Source of the DNA: DUUI01 sp964627845
Lineage (GTDB): Bacteria > Bacillota_I > Bacilli_A > Erysipelotrichales > Erysipelotrichaceae
DNA length: 64,000 nt
Direction: 5' to 3'
NCBI GenBank assembly: GCA_964627845.1
Contig: CAZVKL010000003.1
Span: forward strand, 1 to 64,000
Below the pieces are notes generated by a model. It made no database searches, was not told the DNA's origin, and saw nothing but the letters and a program-made list of their open reading frames with translations. The translations under genes and the position numbers were made by a program. How positions within the stretch are numbered: the first letter of the stretch is position 1; every line of letters begins with the position of its first letter. Shown here in pieces: positions 7,524 through 15,681 of the stretch.

Positions 7524-9605
7524 ATGAAGAAATTTATCAGTTTTGCCATTAAGCATAAAAAACTAGTCATTATTCTTTTTTTTATTGCTTCCTTAATTAG
7601 TATTTTTTCACAGTCTTTCGTAAAAATCAACTATGACTTACAAGATTACTTACCTCAAGATACGCCCTCAACCCAAGGGGTTGACATTATGGCTCAACAA
7701 TTTGAGGAGACAATCTTTAATATGAGCATCATGATTCCTGATGCCAGCATTAACGAAGCCTTAATGATGAAAGAAAAAGTTTATGAGGTCGAAGAAGTGG
7801 TCTCGGTCTTATGGCTCGATGATTATGTTGATGTGACCTTGCCGATTCAAGTCAGTGACCAGCAGCTGGTTAACCAATATTATAAAGACAATAATGCGTT
7901 ATTTATGGTTACCGTTCAAACTGATAATTATCCACCGATTTTAGATGAACTTCAGTCGATTGTCAAGGATGGTCACGTTGCGGGTCAAATGGTGAGTTTA
8001 GCCATGGCTCAAAGCTCCACCCAATCTGAAATTGGTCAGATCATGATTTTTGTTGTTCCATTAGTGTTAATCGTTCTAATCTTAGCGACCCATTCTTGGC
8101 TTGAACCCGTGATTATGTTGTTTTCGATTGGGATAGGAATCTTAATTAATATGGGCACCAATCTACTCTTAGGCGAAGTCTCATTTTTAACCCAAGCGGT
8201 AGCAGCCATTTTACAATTAGCTGTTTCAATGGACTATGCGATTTTCTTGTTGCATCGATTCAATGACTATCGAGAGAAATATGACAGTATTGAAGAAGCC
8301 ATGAAACATGCGACGATCAATTCGTTACCAACCTTACTTGCCTCTTCTATCACCACTTTTATTGGCTTCTTAGCCTTGACCTTGATGCGCTTTAGAATCG
8401 GTCCAGATATGGGGTTAGTCTTGGCAAAAGGGGTCTTCGTTAGTTTATTAAGTGTCTTAATATTTCTACCATGCATCACTATTTTATTTGTGAAGTGGAT
8501 TGATAAAACAACCCATCGAAGTTTTTTGCCATCCTTTGATCGGTTCTCTAAATTAGTGTTAAAGATTACTCCGATTGTCATGATTATGATTGGTTTAATT
8601 ATGGTCCCAGCATTTTTAGCACAACGTAAGAATCATTTCATGTATGGCATGGGCGACTATCAAGCATTCTCAAGAGAAGAACTGGATGATCAAGCGGTAA
8701 AAGATGTGTATGGAGAAGAGACTCAGATGGTTATCTTGGTTCCTAAAGGGCAGTGGGCTTCAGAAATCGATCTTATTGAAGAGTTTGAATCGTATCCTGA
8801 AGTGAAGTCCATCTTGTCTTATATCAGCATGGTGGGACCTAATATTCCATATCAAGTCTTACCTGAAAATGAAATGGCGTCCCTATTATCTCAGGATTAT
8901 TCTCGCATAATTCTTCAAGTAGTCTCTGCCCAAGAAGGTGAACATGCATTTGGCTTAGTTGAGCGGGTTAGAGAGACCATCCAAAACCATTACCCAGATC
9001 AAGATACGCATTTAGTTGGCAGTAGTGTGATTACCTATGATATGGCTAAAACGATTCAATCCGATGATATTGTGGTGAATGGCTTGGCCGTACTAGCAAT
9101 CTTTATTACGATTCTCTTAACGTTTAAGTCCTTATCGGTCCCAATCATCTTAGTGCTTGCGATTGAAGTGTCGATATGGATTAACTTATCGATTCCATAT
9201 TTTACGCAATCTCCACTAAACTATATCGGTTATTTAATCATTAGTACGGTCCAGTTGGGGGCCACGGTTGATTATGGTGTTCTTTATACTCAAAATTATT
9301 TAGAGAATCGCTTAGAATTACCAAAGAAAGAGGCAACTCTAAAAACAATTAAACAGAGTGCTCAATCCATTTTACCTCCGGCGATTATTCTAACTGTGAC
9401 CGGTTTTATCCTTGGAATTATTTCAACCATTACCATTGTCTCAGAATTAGGATGGACACTGGGTCGAGGCGCATTGTTGAGTTTAACGATGGTCTTACTG
9501 TTTGTTCCGGGGATGTATTATTATTTTGACAACCTTGTTGATAAAACAACATTATTCTATAAAGCAAAGCGAAAGGAGAAACAGCATGAAGAAAAAACTA
9601 CTTAG
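7524..9605 (+). CDS. MMPL/RND family transporter
   Basis: Large integral membrane protein of 693 aa with the RND/MMPL layout: one N-terminal membrane helix, an extracytoplasmic domain (about residues 40-165), five or six helices (170-330), a second extracytoplasmic domain and a second helix bundle (500-680). The stretch AVAAILQLAVSMDYAIFLLHRF near residue 232 is the SMDYAIFL motif of MMPL proteins. It is repeated in degenerate form as GATVDYGVLYTQNY. The family exports lipids or hydrophobic compounds, but the substrate here is unknown. AAAGGAG precedes the ATG. The next gene starts inside its 3' end. Confidence 0.87.
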   Translation: MKKFISFAIKHKKLVIILFFIASLISIFSQSFVKINYDLQDYLPQDTPSTQGVDIMAQQFEETIFNMSIMIPDASINEALMMKEKVYEVEEVVSVLWLDDYVDVTLPIQVSDQQLVNQYYKDNNALFMVTVQTDNYPPILDELQSIVKDGHVAGQMVSLAMAQSSTQSEIGQIMIFVVPLVLIVLILATHSWLEPVIMLFSIGIGILINMGTNLLLGEVSFLTQAVAAILQLAVSMDYAIFLLHRFNDYREKYDSIEEAMKHATINSLPTLLASSITTFIGFLALTLMRFRIGPDMGLVLAKGVFVSLLSVLIFLPCITILFVKWIDKTTHRSFLPSFDRFSKLVLKITPIVMIMIGLIMVPAFLAQRKNHFMYGMGDYQAFSREELDDQAVKDVYGEETQMVILVPKGQWASEIDLIEEFESYPEVKSILSYISMVGPNIPYQVLPENEMASLLSQDYSRIILQVVSAQEGEHAFGLVERVRETIQNHYPDQDTHLVGSSVITYDMAKTIQSDDIVVNGLAVLAIFITILLTFKSLSVPIILVLAIEVSIWINLSIPYFTQSPLNYIGYLIISTVQLGATVDYGVLYTQNYLENRLELPKKEATLKTIKQSAQSILPPAIILTVTGFILGIISTITIVSELGWTLGRGALLSLTMVLLFVPGMYYYFDNLVDKTTLFYKAKRKEKQHEEKTT

Positions 9606-11457
9606 TTTGTGTGCATTCTTTCTAATCCTCAGTCAGCTTCAAATTTCAATGCTTTCTAAAACGACCATTGATAAGGAAGAGGTTGTTTATTCCCGACTTA
9701 ATTTAGATGGAAGTGTTGAGTCACTCTTTGTTGTTAATTCCTTTGATGTGACACAAGCGGATAGCACCATCGTTGATTATGGCGCTTATAAAGAGGTCAT
9801 CAATACGACCAATCACCAAACGATTGAGTACGATGGCATTAAAGCTCAAATTGAGGATTTAGATGCAGGACGATTCTTTTATCATGGTGAATTAGTTGGC
9901 AGCACTCAATTACCATGGCTTATTCAAATTAGATATTTCTTAGATAATCGAGAAATTAGTGCGAATGACCTAGGTGGTCAATCAGGGAAATTAAGAATTG
10001 AAATCACCTCGAAACAAAATCAGAATATTGATTCTGTTTATTTTGATAACTATTTATTAAATATTACCCTTAATGTAGATTCCAAACTAGCGAGTAATAT
10101 TGATGCCCCTGAGGCAACCATTGGTAATGCGGGTGATTTAAGAACCATTGTCTTTACTGGATTACCGAAACAAGATGCTAAATTTATTATGTATGCTGAG
10201 GTGACTGATTTTGAATTAGCACCGATTCAGTTAGCAGCTTTACCATTTAGTATGGCGATTGACATGCCCGATATTTCTGAGTTTACGGGAGGGATTTCTG
10301 AACTTCAAGATGGAATCGCTCAATTGAATTTTGGGGCAAACCAATTAGCCAGTGGGATAAACATTCTGAGTCAAAATGGGGGTTCCCTTAAGAGTGGAGC
10401 CAATCAACTTGCCAGTGGTGCAAATGACATTGATTTTGGGATGAGTCAAAGTGCCAGTGGTTCACTACAATTAACCGATGGTTTAAAGCAATATACAGGG
10501 GGTGTGAGTGAATTATCTTCTGGAAGTCAACAATTAGTGGATGGTTCTACTCAAATAAAAGATGGGATTAGTTTAATGGCTTCGTCATTGAATGAATACT
10601 CATCGATGTTACAACTAACGCCCCAACAACAAGAACTCGTCAATAGTTTAGTGGGTGCGTTGGAAAATCTTAAAACTTTTCTAGCCGATGATTTGGGCTC
10701 AGCGGTCTTTTTACCAATTGCTGAAAGTTTAAAAAGAGAAAATGTATTAGCGCTCTATCCTGATTTAGATACCAGCAATCCAGATGTCGATCGATTACTT
10801 AATTATATGCAGGCACAAGCAACGGCGATTGAGAATTCTTATAACTTGCTTGCGCCATTCCAAGAGAATATTAAACAAGATGTCTTACCGAAAATTGATT
10901 CAATGATTTCCATGATCTCTGGGATTTCTCAAATTGGTCAATTAATTTCTGGTGTGAATGAACTGAATACTCAATATCAACAATTCCATTCTGGTTTAGA
11001 ACAATTGGCCGATGGTTTAGGCCAACTCGATCAAAACTCAGGACAACTTGTGTCTGGATCTCAAGAGTTAAGTTCAGGCTTACAACAACTAAGTGATGGT
11101 GTCAGTGAGTTTAAGGATGGTGTTAACCAATATTCCAGTGGTGTGAGTCAATACACACAGGGTGTTAACGAGCTTTCTTCAGGTGCCAATCAACTTTCTT
11201 CTGGTACCAACCAACTTGAAGAGGGGACTTCTGACATTGATACACTCATGGCAGAGAAAATTGAAGAACTGATGGAAGATTATGAATTTGAAGAGTTTGA
11301 GATGGTCTCATTTGTGGATGAGCGTAATAAAAACACAGAACTGGTTCAGTTTGTGTTTATGACTCAACCAATTTCAAAACCTGAAGTGGTTGAAGAAGTC
11401 GTCTCTAAAGAAGAGGAAAAATCTTTTTGGGATTTATTCTTAGATCTCTTTAAATAA
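9586..11457 (+). CDS. Secreted heptad-repeat protein, partner of the MMPL transporter
   Basis: Protein of 623 aa starting with a signal peptide (KKKLLSLCAFFLILSQL). Two blocks of a leucine-glycine heptad repeat, such as LASGANQLSSG and LVDGSTQIKDG, lie at about residues 235-340 and 465-550. They resemble the repeats of YhgE/Pip proteins and of proteins encoded beside MMPL transporters. The repeats predict a long helical rod outside the membrane. No convincing C-terminal membrane helix is seen, and the tail is acidic. The ATG at 9586 is chosen for its AAAGGAG site. It overlaps the transporter gene by 20 bases, so both are made together. Confidence 0.8.
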   Translation: MKKKLLSLCAFFLILSQLQISMLSKTTIDKEEVVYSRLNLDGSVESLFVVNSFDVTQADSTIVDYGAYKEVINTTNHQTIEYDGIKAQIEDLDAGRFFYHGELVGSTQLPWLIQIRYFLDNREISANDLGGQSGKLRIEITSKQNQNIDSVYFDNYLLNITLNVDSKLASNIDAPEATIGNAGDLRTIVFTGLPKQDAKFIMYAEVTDFELAPIQLAALPFSMAIDMPDISEFTGGISELQDGIAQLNFGANQLASGINILSQNGGSLKSGANQLASGANDIDFGMSQSASGSLQLTDGLKQYTGGVSELSSGSQQLVDGSTQIKDGISLMASSLNEYSSMLQLTPQQQELVNSLVGALENLKTFLADDLGSAVFLPIAESLKRENVLALYPDLDTSNPDVDRLLNYMQAQATAIENSYNLLAPFQENIKQDVLPKIDSMISMISGISQIGQLISGVNELNTQYQQFHSGLEQLADGLGQLDQNSGQLVSGSQELSSGLQQLSDGVSEFKDGVNQYSSGVSQYTQGVNELSSGANQLSSGTNQLEEGTSDIDTLMAEKIEELMEDYEFEEFEMVSFVDERNKNTELVQFVFMTQPISKPEVVEEVVSKEEEKSFWDLFLDLFK

Positions 11458-11484
11458 GGACGTTATCGATTTAAATTAAGTCAC

Positions 11485-11518
11485 AAAAAGCCCTCTAATC
11501 ATCGTTAGAGGGCTTTTT
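11485..11518. terminator. Bidirectional terminator
   Basis: A 14-bp perfect stem (11485-11498 with 11505-11518) has a 6-base loop and A and T runs on the two sides. It can stop transcripts of the heptad-repeat gene from the left and of the helicase gene from the right. Confidence 0.92.
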
Positions 11519-11537
11519 AGTTGGATAAAACCAGAAA

Positions 11538-14500
11538 TTATGATTGAACGGATTGATATTGATTGACCATATTGACGACGTTTTCTAAAAATGATTGTGG
11601 ATGATGATAATAGTGATAAGCAAAGAGTCTGTGTAGATTCCATCCTCTTACTTTTAAATAGTTGGGTTGATGAATATCACGACCACGATCATTCTCTTTT
11701 AATCGTGGATAAACCGATTGATCGAATTCAAACCCACAAATCACTTGGTCGTCTTTAAAGACGGCACATTCGATGGTAAATTGACCAATTCCATACTGAT
11801 AGTGACAAGTATAACCTTCTTTGTTTAAGGTATCCATCACCACTTGAGTCAATGGTGGAGGGGTTAAACGAGTTTGATTTTGATGGTTTGGACTCAGTTG
11901 ATTAAGCACTGTTTGGACACCCGCTTCATCCTGTTCACTAATTGCTTTAGAATAGATTAAATAATCGCGTAACAGCGAAGGGCCTAAGGCACTTGCGTTT
12001 GAGACAGGAAGTTGATGAGGTTCAATGGACGTTACCACATAGATTTGTTTCTTGGCACGAGTAATGGCTACATTTAATCGATTTTGTCCTCCTTGTTGTG
12101 ATAACCATCCAAAGAAGGAAGGGACCTTACCAGATTCATCGGGTGCATACGTAATCGAAAAGATAATAATGTCTCGTTCATCACCTTGAACATTTTCTAT
12201 ATTCTTAACAAACAAGCTTAAATCTTGATTATCGACAGAACGATTTATTTCTTGTTGATAAAAATCGTTAAATTCTTTATCTTGATTGGCTAGGGTTTCT
12301 AAGTCTTTTTCAATCAGATTTCTCTGAGTGGCATTAAAGGTGATCACGCCAATTGTCTCATCTTGTTGGCGAGTTTGACTAATGTCTTTAATAAGATTTA
12401 CCACTGCCGTTGATTCTGCTTGATTGGACCGTTTAATCCATTGTCCATCTTCAACTTTGATCCGTTTTATTGGTGGAAGTTGGCTCGTAAAGGCATTGGG
12501 TGAAACGATGAGTTGATTCTTATAGAATGCCGCATTACTATAAGCAATGAGCTCTTCATATAAAGAACGATAATGATAATTTAGGACAGTGCTAGGGTAC
12601 TTAAATCGGGCTAAATCCAAGAGTGACTCTTCATCTAATGCGGCGGTGCTATCAATAAACTCATCCTCAATGTCTTCATCATAGCCATAGCGTCCTACCC
12701 CAAAAGCAGAAGGACGTAGCTGTTGTGAATCGCCCGCAATGACGACTTGTTTAGAACGTAAAATAGAAGGGATGGCTTTTTCAATATAAAGCTGGGATGC
12801 TTCATCAAAAATCAAGACATCAAAGAGATCCGCTTTTAATGGAAAAATCTCTGAAACCACATCTGGGGTTGCTAACCAGATCTTAATCCCATCAAAGAGT
12901 TCAACGTAAAATTTATCAACAAACTTAGAAATAGACCATTTTCGTTTACGTTCAATAATTCGCTTCATCTCCATGGCGCGTTTCGATGATTTTAATTCAA
13001 ATCGTTTCGAGTATAAATCTTTAGCTAGATAATCAACGAGCTGATCGGATTTCTCATTTGCGCTCGCATTAAAGCTTGCCACTAATTGATCGTAACTATT
13101 AATGAGACCATGAATTTGTCGGTTTGAATTTTCAAAGTTTTGAAGGTGCTCAAAGCCAATGAAGTTCACAAGACGATCGAGTGCTTGATGAGGCGATTCA
13201 TTAAAATGAGTGCGTATTTTATCGATTAATAAAAAATCATTGATGTTGTTATCAAAATTTAAAGGTTGACTAACAAGGGGGTAGTTGTTCAATATCAATT
13301 CTACATGATTTAAATCATTGGAAACAATCGTTTTCTTAAGTTTCGTTAAGGGCTCCAGTATCTGAGCTTCTTTCGATTTACTAAGTAAACGCACCACGAT
13401 GTTTTGATTGTTTAATTCATCGAGCTTTTTCCTAATATCTGGTAATGCTTGTTTTAAAACCATGACATCATAATCACTTAAATTCTTATTGATGTTATTC
13501 ATATCAGGAATTGTTTGTGAGATATGAAGATAATCGATGATTTGATCAAAATCATTAGGAATAGTCAGTTCTTTAAACAGTTTGTATTGAGTTAAGCTTT
13601 TTGAATCCACGTTTTCTTTTAAGAATTGATAATCCTTGAACACTTCTGAATCTGAATAATCAATTTTTTTAATAATCGGATATAAATCCAAAGCATTCAG
13701 ATCATCGATGAGGGGGGTCGTTAATAATGATTTAATCTGTCCTAATTCAGCTATTAAATCATTCATGGCCTGGTTTTGTTTCGATAAATCGATGTCTTGA
13801 TGTTGGATATTCTTGTCGGTAAATAATCGTTCGCACTGACGGTAAAAGTTTTGTTTATCATTGATATTATCAATAATTAAAGCGTACTCATTAAGAATTC
13901 CTAAGCGGGAATACACAACATCAATGGCGGCTTTCTTTTCTGAGACCATTAACACATTTTTCTTATCAAAGACCGATTGAGCAATGACATTTGAGATGGT
14001 TTGAGATTTCCCAGTCCCAGGAGGGCCTTGAATAACAATGTGTTGTCCTTTTTTGATTTGGAGTTGAGCTTGTTCCTGAGAGCTGTTTAATGGATTAATA
14101 TATGCCAAGTGTTGTTCATTAAAAACAACCTCATCCAGTTGATGTGCATCTTCTTCATCATGGCTTTGAGTTAGTGTTTCAAGTAATGTTAAAACATGTG
14201 GTACAAAAGAATCTAATTGACTTATTTGTGCATAATCTCGCTGAATAGAGGTTGAGAGGATAGGGAAGTAGCCCAATAACGCAACGTGTTCAACTTCAAA
14301 AATTCCAGGTTTTAAATCTTTAAAAGAGTCAATCGTTTTTGGTTCAAATGGTTTTAAATCATGGTCCTGATGCTCAATGTCTAAACCTTGTTGTTTGTAA
14401 GACACTAATAAATCGTCTAAGAACGTGTCCGGATTCACTTCTTCTAAGTTCATTGGAATCAGGGGTTGATTTGTTTTTAGAAAGTTTTGAGCCGCAATTA

Positions 14501-15179
14501 TTAAGTTGGTATTAATGAGGACATCTTTCTCTAAATCCATTTGAATATGGATTGATTGGTTAGAGATATCCATCTTCACTGGAAAAAGGGCTAAAGGGGC
14601 TCGTACTGTAAAGCCATCACTAATAAATTCACCCATCACAAAAGGTGTAGCGACATATAAATCGAAGTTACCAGTTTCCCGATAAGCGCGGCTTGCGTTT
14701 TTATGAATATCATTAAGTGATTGATACGCTTGCTTTGAGGCGTCTTCTTTTAAGTCAACCAGTTTTATTTTCTTTGATTCAAATAACAGTTGATGAAGTT
14801 GATTGGCTCCTAATTCGGATAAATCAAACGTTGTTTTTGGTGATGTCTTTGCGACATATAAAAGACGATTTCGTTTAGAAATATTAATTAATCGTTTTTT
14901 GAGTTCGTTAATAGTCGTTTGTATGTGGGAGGATTGATTAAGTGTAATCGATTGACTATTAAAATTCTGAAGTCTTGAAACAATCAGTTCGCCATACTTC
15001 TTTAAAAACTCAGAACCAATTCCAGTGATGGCTTCCAAGTCGCTTATTTTAACAGGATTCAAACGAGCGATATCCTCTATTTGAGTGGCGTTTAGTGGGG
15101 TAGAGTTTAAGTTAAATTCAATCTGTAAATCCTGATTTAACTGATTTAAAAATATTCTTCTTTTTCGTATTTGATCCAT
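11538..15179 (-). CDS. SF1 (Upf1-like, DUF4011-type) helicase with HRDC-like N-terminus and nuclease-like C-terminus
   Basis: Protein of 1213 aa. An HRDC-like segment is at residues 8-72 (IARLNPVKISDLEAITGIG). A DUF4011-like region runs about 90-370. Helicase motif I is GPPGTGKSQ near residue 385, motif II IFDEASQ near 788, motif III GDSQQLRPS near 812, and motifs V/VI VQGDERDIIIFS and NVAITRAKKQ near 1000-1035. The last 100 residues have a Vsr/MTES_1575-type endonuclease outline (CGFEFDQSVYP, then KVRGWNLHRLF), but the acidic catalytic residues are not all certain. Similar proteins occur in anti-phage systems and as lone chromosomal genes. Here it stands alone with its own promoter and terminator. 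Its role is unproven. Confidence 0.82.
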   Translation of the reverse strand: MDQIRKRRIFLNQLNQDLQIEFNLNSTPLNATQIEDIARLNPVKISDLEAITGIGSEFLKKYGELIVSRLQNFNSQSITLNQSSHIQTTINELKKRLINISKRNRLLYVAKTSPKTTFDLSELGANQLHQLLFESKKIKLVDLKEDASKQAYQSLNDIHKNASRAYRETGNFDLYVATPFVMGEFISDGFTVRAPLALFPVKMDISNQSIHIQMDLEKDVLINTNLIIAAQNFLKTNQPLIPMNLEEVNPDTFLDDLLVSYKQQGLDIEHQDHDLKPFEPKTIDSFKDLKPGIFEVEHVALLGYFPILSTSIQRDYAQISQLDSFVPHVLTLLETLTQSHDEEDAHQLDEVVFNEQHLAYINPLNSSQEQAQLQIKKGQHIVIQGPPGTGKSQTISNVIAQSVFDKKNVLMVSEKKAAIDVVYSRLGILNEYALIIDNINDKQNFYRQCERLFTDKNIQHQDIDLSKQNQAMNDLIAELGQIKSLLTTPLIDDLNALDLYPIIKKIDYSDSEVFKDYQFLKENVDSKSLTQYKLFKELTIPNDFDQIIDYLHISQTIPDMNNINKNLSDYDVMVLKQALPDIRKKLDELNNQNIVVRLLSKSKEAQILEPLTKLKKTIVSNDLNHVELILNNYPLVSQPLNFDNNINDFLLIDKIRTHFNESPHQALDRLVNFIGFEHLQNFENSNRQIHGLINSYDQLVASFNASANEKSDQLVDYLAKDLYSKRFELKSSKRAMEMKRIIERKRKWSISKFVDKFYVELFDGIKIWLATPDVVSEIFPLKADLFDVLIFDEASQLYIEKAIPSILRSKQVVIAGDSQQLRPSAFGVGRYGYDEDIEDEFIDSTAALDEESLLDLARFKYPSTVLNYHYRSLYEELIAYSNAAFYKNQLIVSPNAFTSQLPPIKRIKVEDGQWIKRSNQAESTAVVNLIKDISQTRQQDETIGVITFNATQRNLIEKDLETLANQDKEFNDFYQQEINRSVDNQDLSLFVKNIENVQGDERDIIIFSITYAPDESGKVPSFFGWLSQQGGQNRLNVAITRAKKQIYVVTSIEPHQLPVSNASALGPSLLRDYLIYSKAISEQDEAGVQTVLNQLSPNHQNQTRLTPPPLTQVVMDTLNKEGYTCHYQYGIGQFTIECAVFKDDQVICGFEFDQSVYPRLKENDRGRDIHQPNYLKVRGWNLHRLFAYHYYHHPQSFLENVVNMVNQYQSVQS

Positions 15180-15203
15180 TTTTTTATCCTTTTATTTTCG
15201 TTC

Positions 15204-15212
15204 ATTATACCA
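15204..15212 (-). promoter_or_regulatory. Extended -10 promoter of the helicase gene
   Basis: The minus strand reads TGGTATAAT (complement of 15204-15212), an extended -10 element about 25 bases before the helicase start. AAAGGAT serves as the ribosome binding site. No good -35 box is seen. Confidence 0.65.
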
Positions 15213-15227
15213 AACACAAATCAGATA

Positions 15228-15236
15228 TGATATACT
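15228..15236 (+). promoter_or_regulatory. Extended -10 promoter of the 6S-like RNA
   Basis: TGATATACT (15228-15236) is an extended -10 element. A start 7 bases downstream (about 15243) coincides with the first base of the closing helix of the structured RNA. Confidence 0.6.
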
Positions 15237-15242
15237 AAATCT

Positions 15243-15396
15243 AGCTAAGAGGGAACACATATATTTCCAACACATTGATATAAGGGAGTCTGATTTTGTT
15301 TGAGTGGTGTGAAGACCTATTCATTTAGGGATCCTAATCTTAAACTAAGACACCCACCTGTACATACAGGGAATAATATCACCCTTTTGGCTTTTT
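15243..15396 (+). ncRNA. ssrS: Structured small RNA with 6S RNA-like architecture
   Basis: A region of about 154 bases has its own extended -10 promoter. Bases 15244-15253 pair with 15382-15391 (10 bp, two G-U) directly before a run of T, so the whole RNA is closed by a terminator-like helix. A second helix pairs ATATATTTCC with GGGAATAATAT (one bulge). Inside are GTGGTGT with ACACCCAC, and hairpins TCTTA-AAC-TAAGA and CCTGT-ACAT-ACAGG. A long closing stem, an internal bubble with an alternative 3' hairpin, an apical stem and this length fit 6S RNA, which binds RNA polymerase. The family call is inference; a covariance search would settle it. Confidence 0.55.
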
Positions 15397-15424
15397 AAAA
15401 CGTTTGAATTAAAGGAGTGAAGAG

Positions 15425-15631
15425 ATGGGCGATATCCTATATGTTTTATTAGGTGTTGTTATTGGCCTAATAGCAGGATTCTTTATTGCGAAATATTATT
15501 TCGAAAAACAAATTAAAGAGAATCCACCAGTGAATGAAAAGATGATTAGAGCGATGTTCTTACAAATGGGACGCAAACCAAGTGAGAAACAAATTCGTCA
15601 AGTCATGAATTCAATGAATCAACATAAGTAA
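15425..15631 (+). CDS. yneF: YneF family (UPF0154) small membrane protein
   Basis: Small protein of 68 aa. One N-terminal membrane helix (about residues 4-24, LYVLLGVVIGLIAGFFIAK) is followed by a short basic cytoplasmic tail with MFLQMGRKPSEKQIRQVM. This matches the UPF0154/YneF family found across Bacillota and Mollicutes, whose function is not established. AAAGGAG lies 7 bases before the ATG. The gene follows the structured RNA directly and is closed by its own terminator. Confidence 0.88.
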   Translation: MGDILYVLLGVVIGLIAGFFIAKYYFEKQIKENPPVNEKMIRAMFLQMGRKPSEKQIRQVMNSMNQHK

Positions 15632-15660
15632 GCGGTTAAGGATTATCTTTATCGCTTTTT
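15630..15660 (+). terminator. Terminator after yneF
   Basis: The stem AGCGGTTAAG / CTTTATCGCT (15630-15639 with 15646-15655, one mismatch and one G-U) has loop GATTAT and is followed by a run of T. Confidence 0.75.
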
Positions 15661-15681
15661 TATTATATTAAGGGAGACACA

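Noticed and set aside
11538..15179. A defence island around the large helicase
   Set aside because: Neighbours are an export pair, a structured RNA, yneF, a MutS-like gene and rpsD. No restriction, CRISPR, toxin-antitoxin or other defence gene was seen, so only the single gene is of interest.
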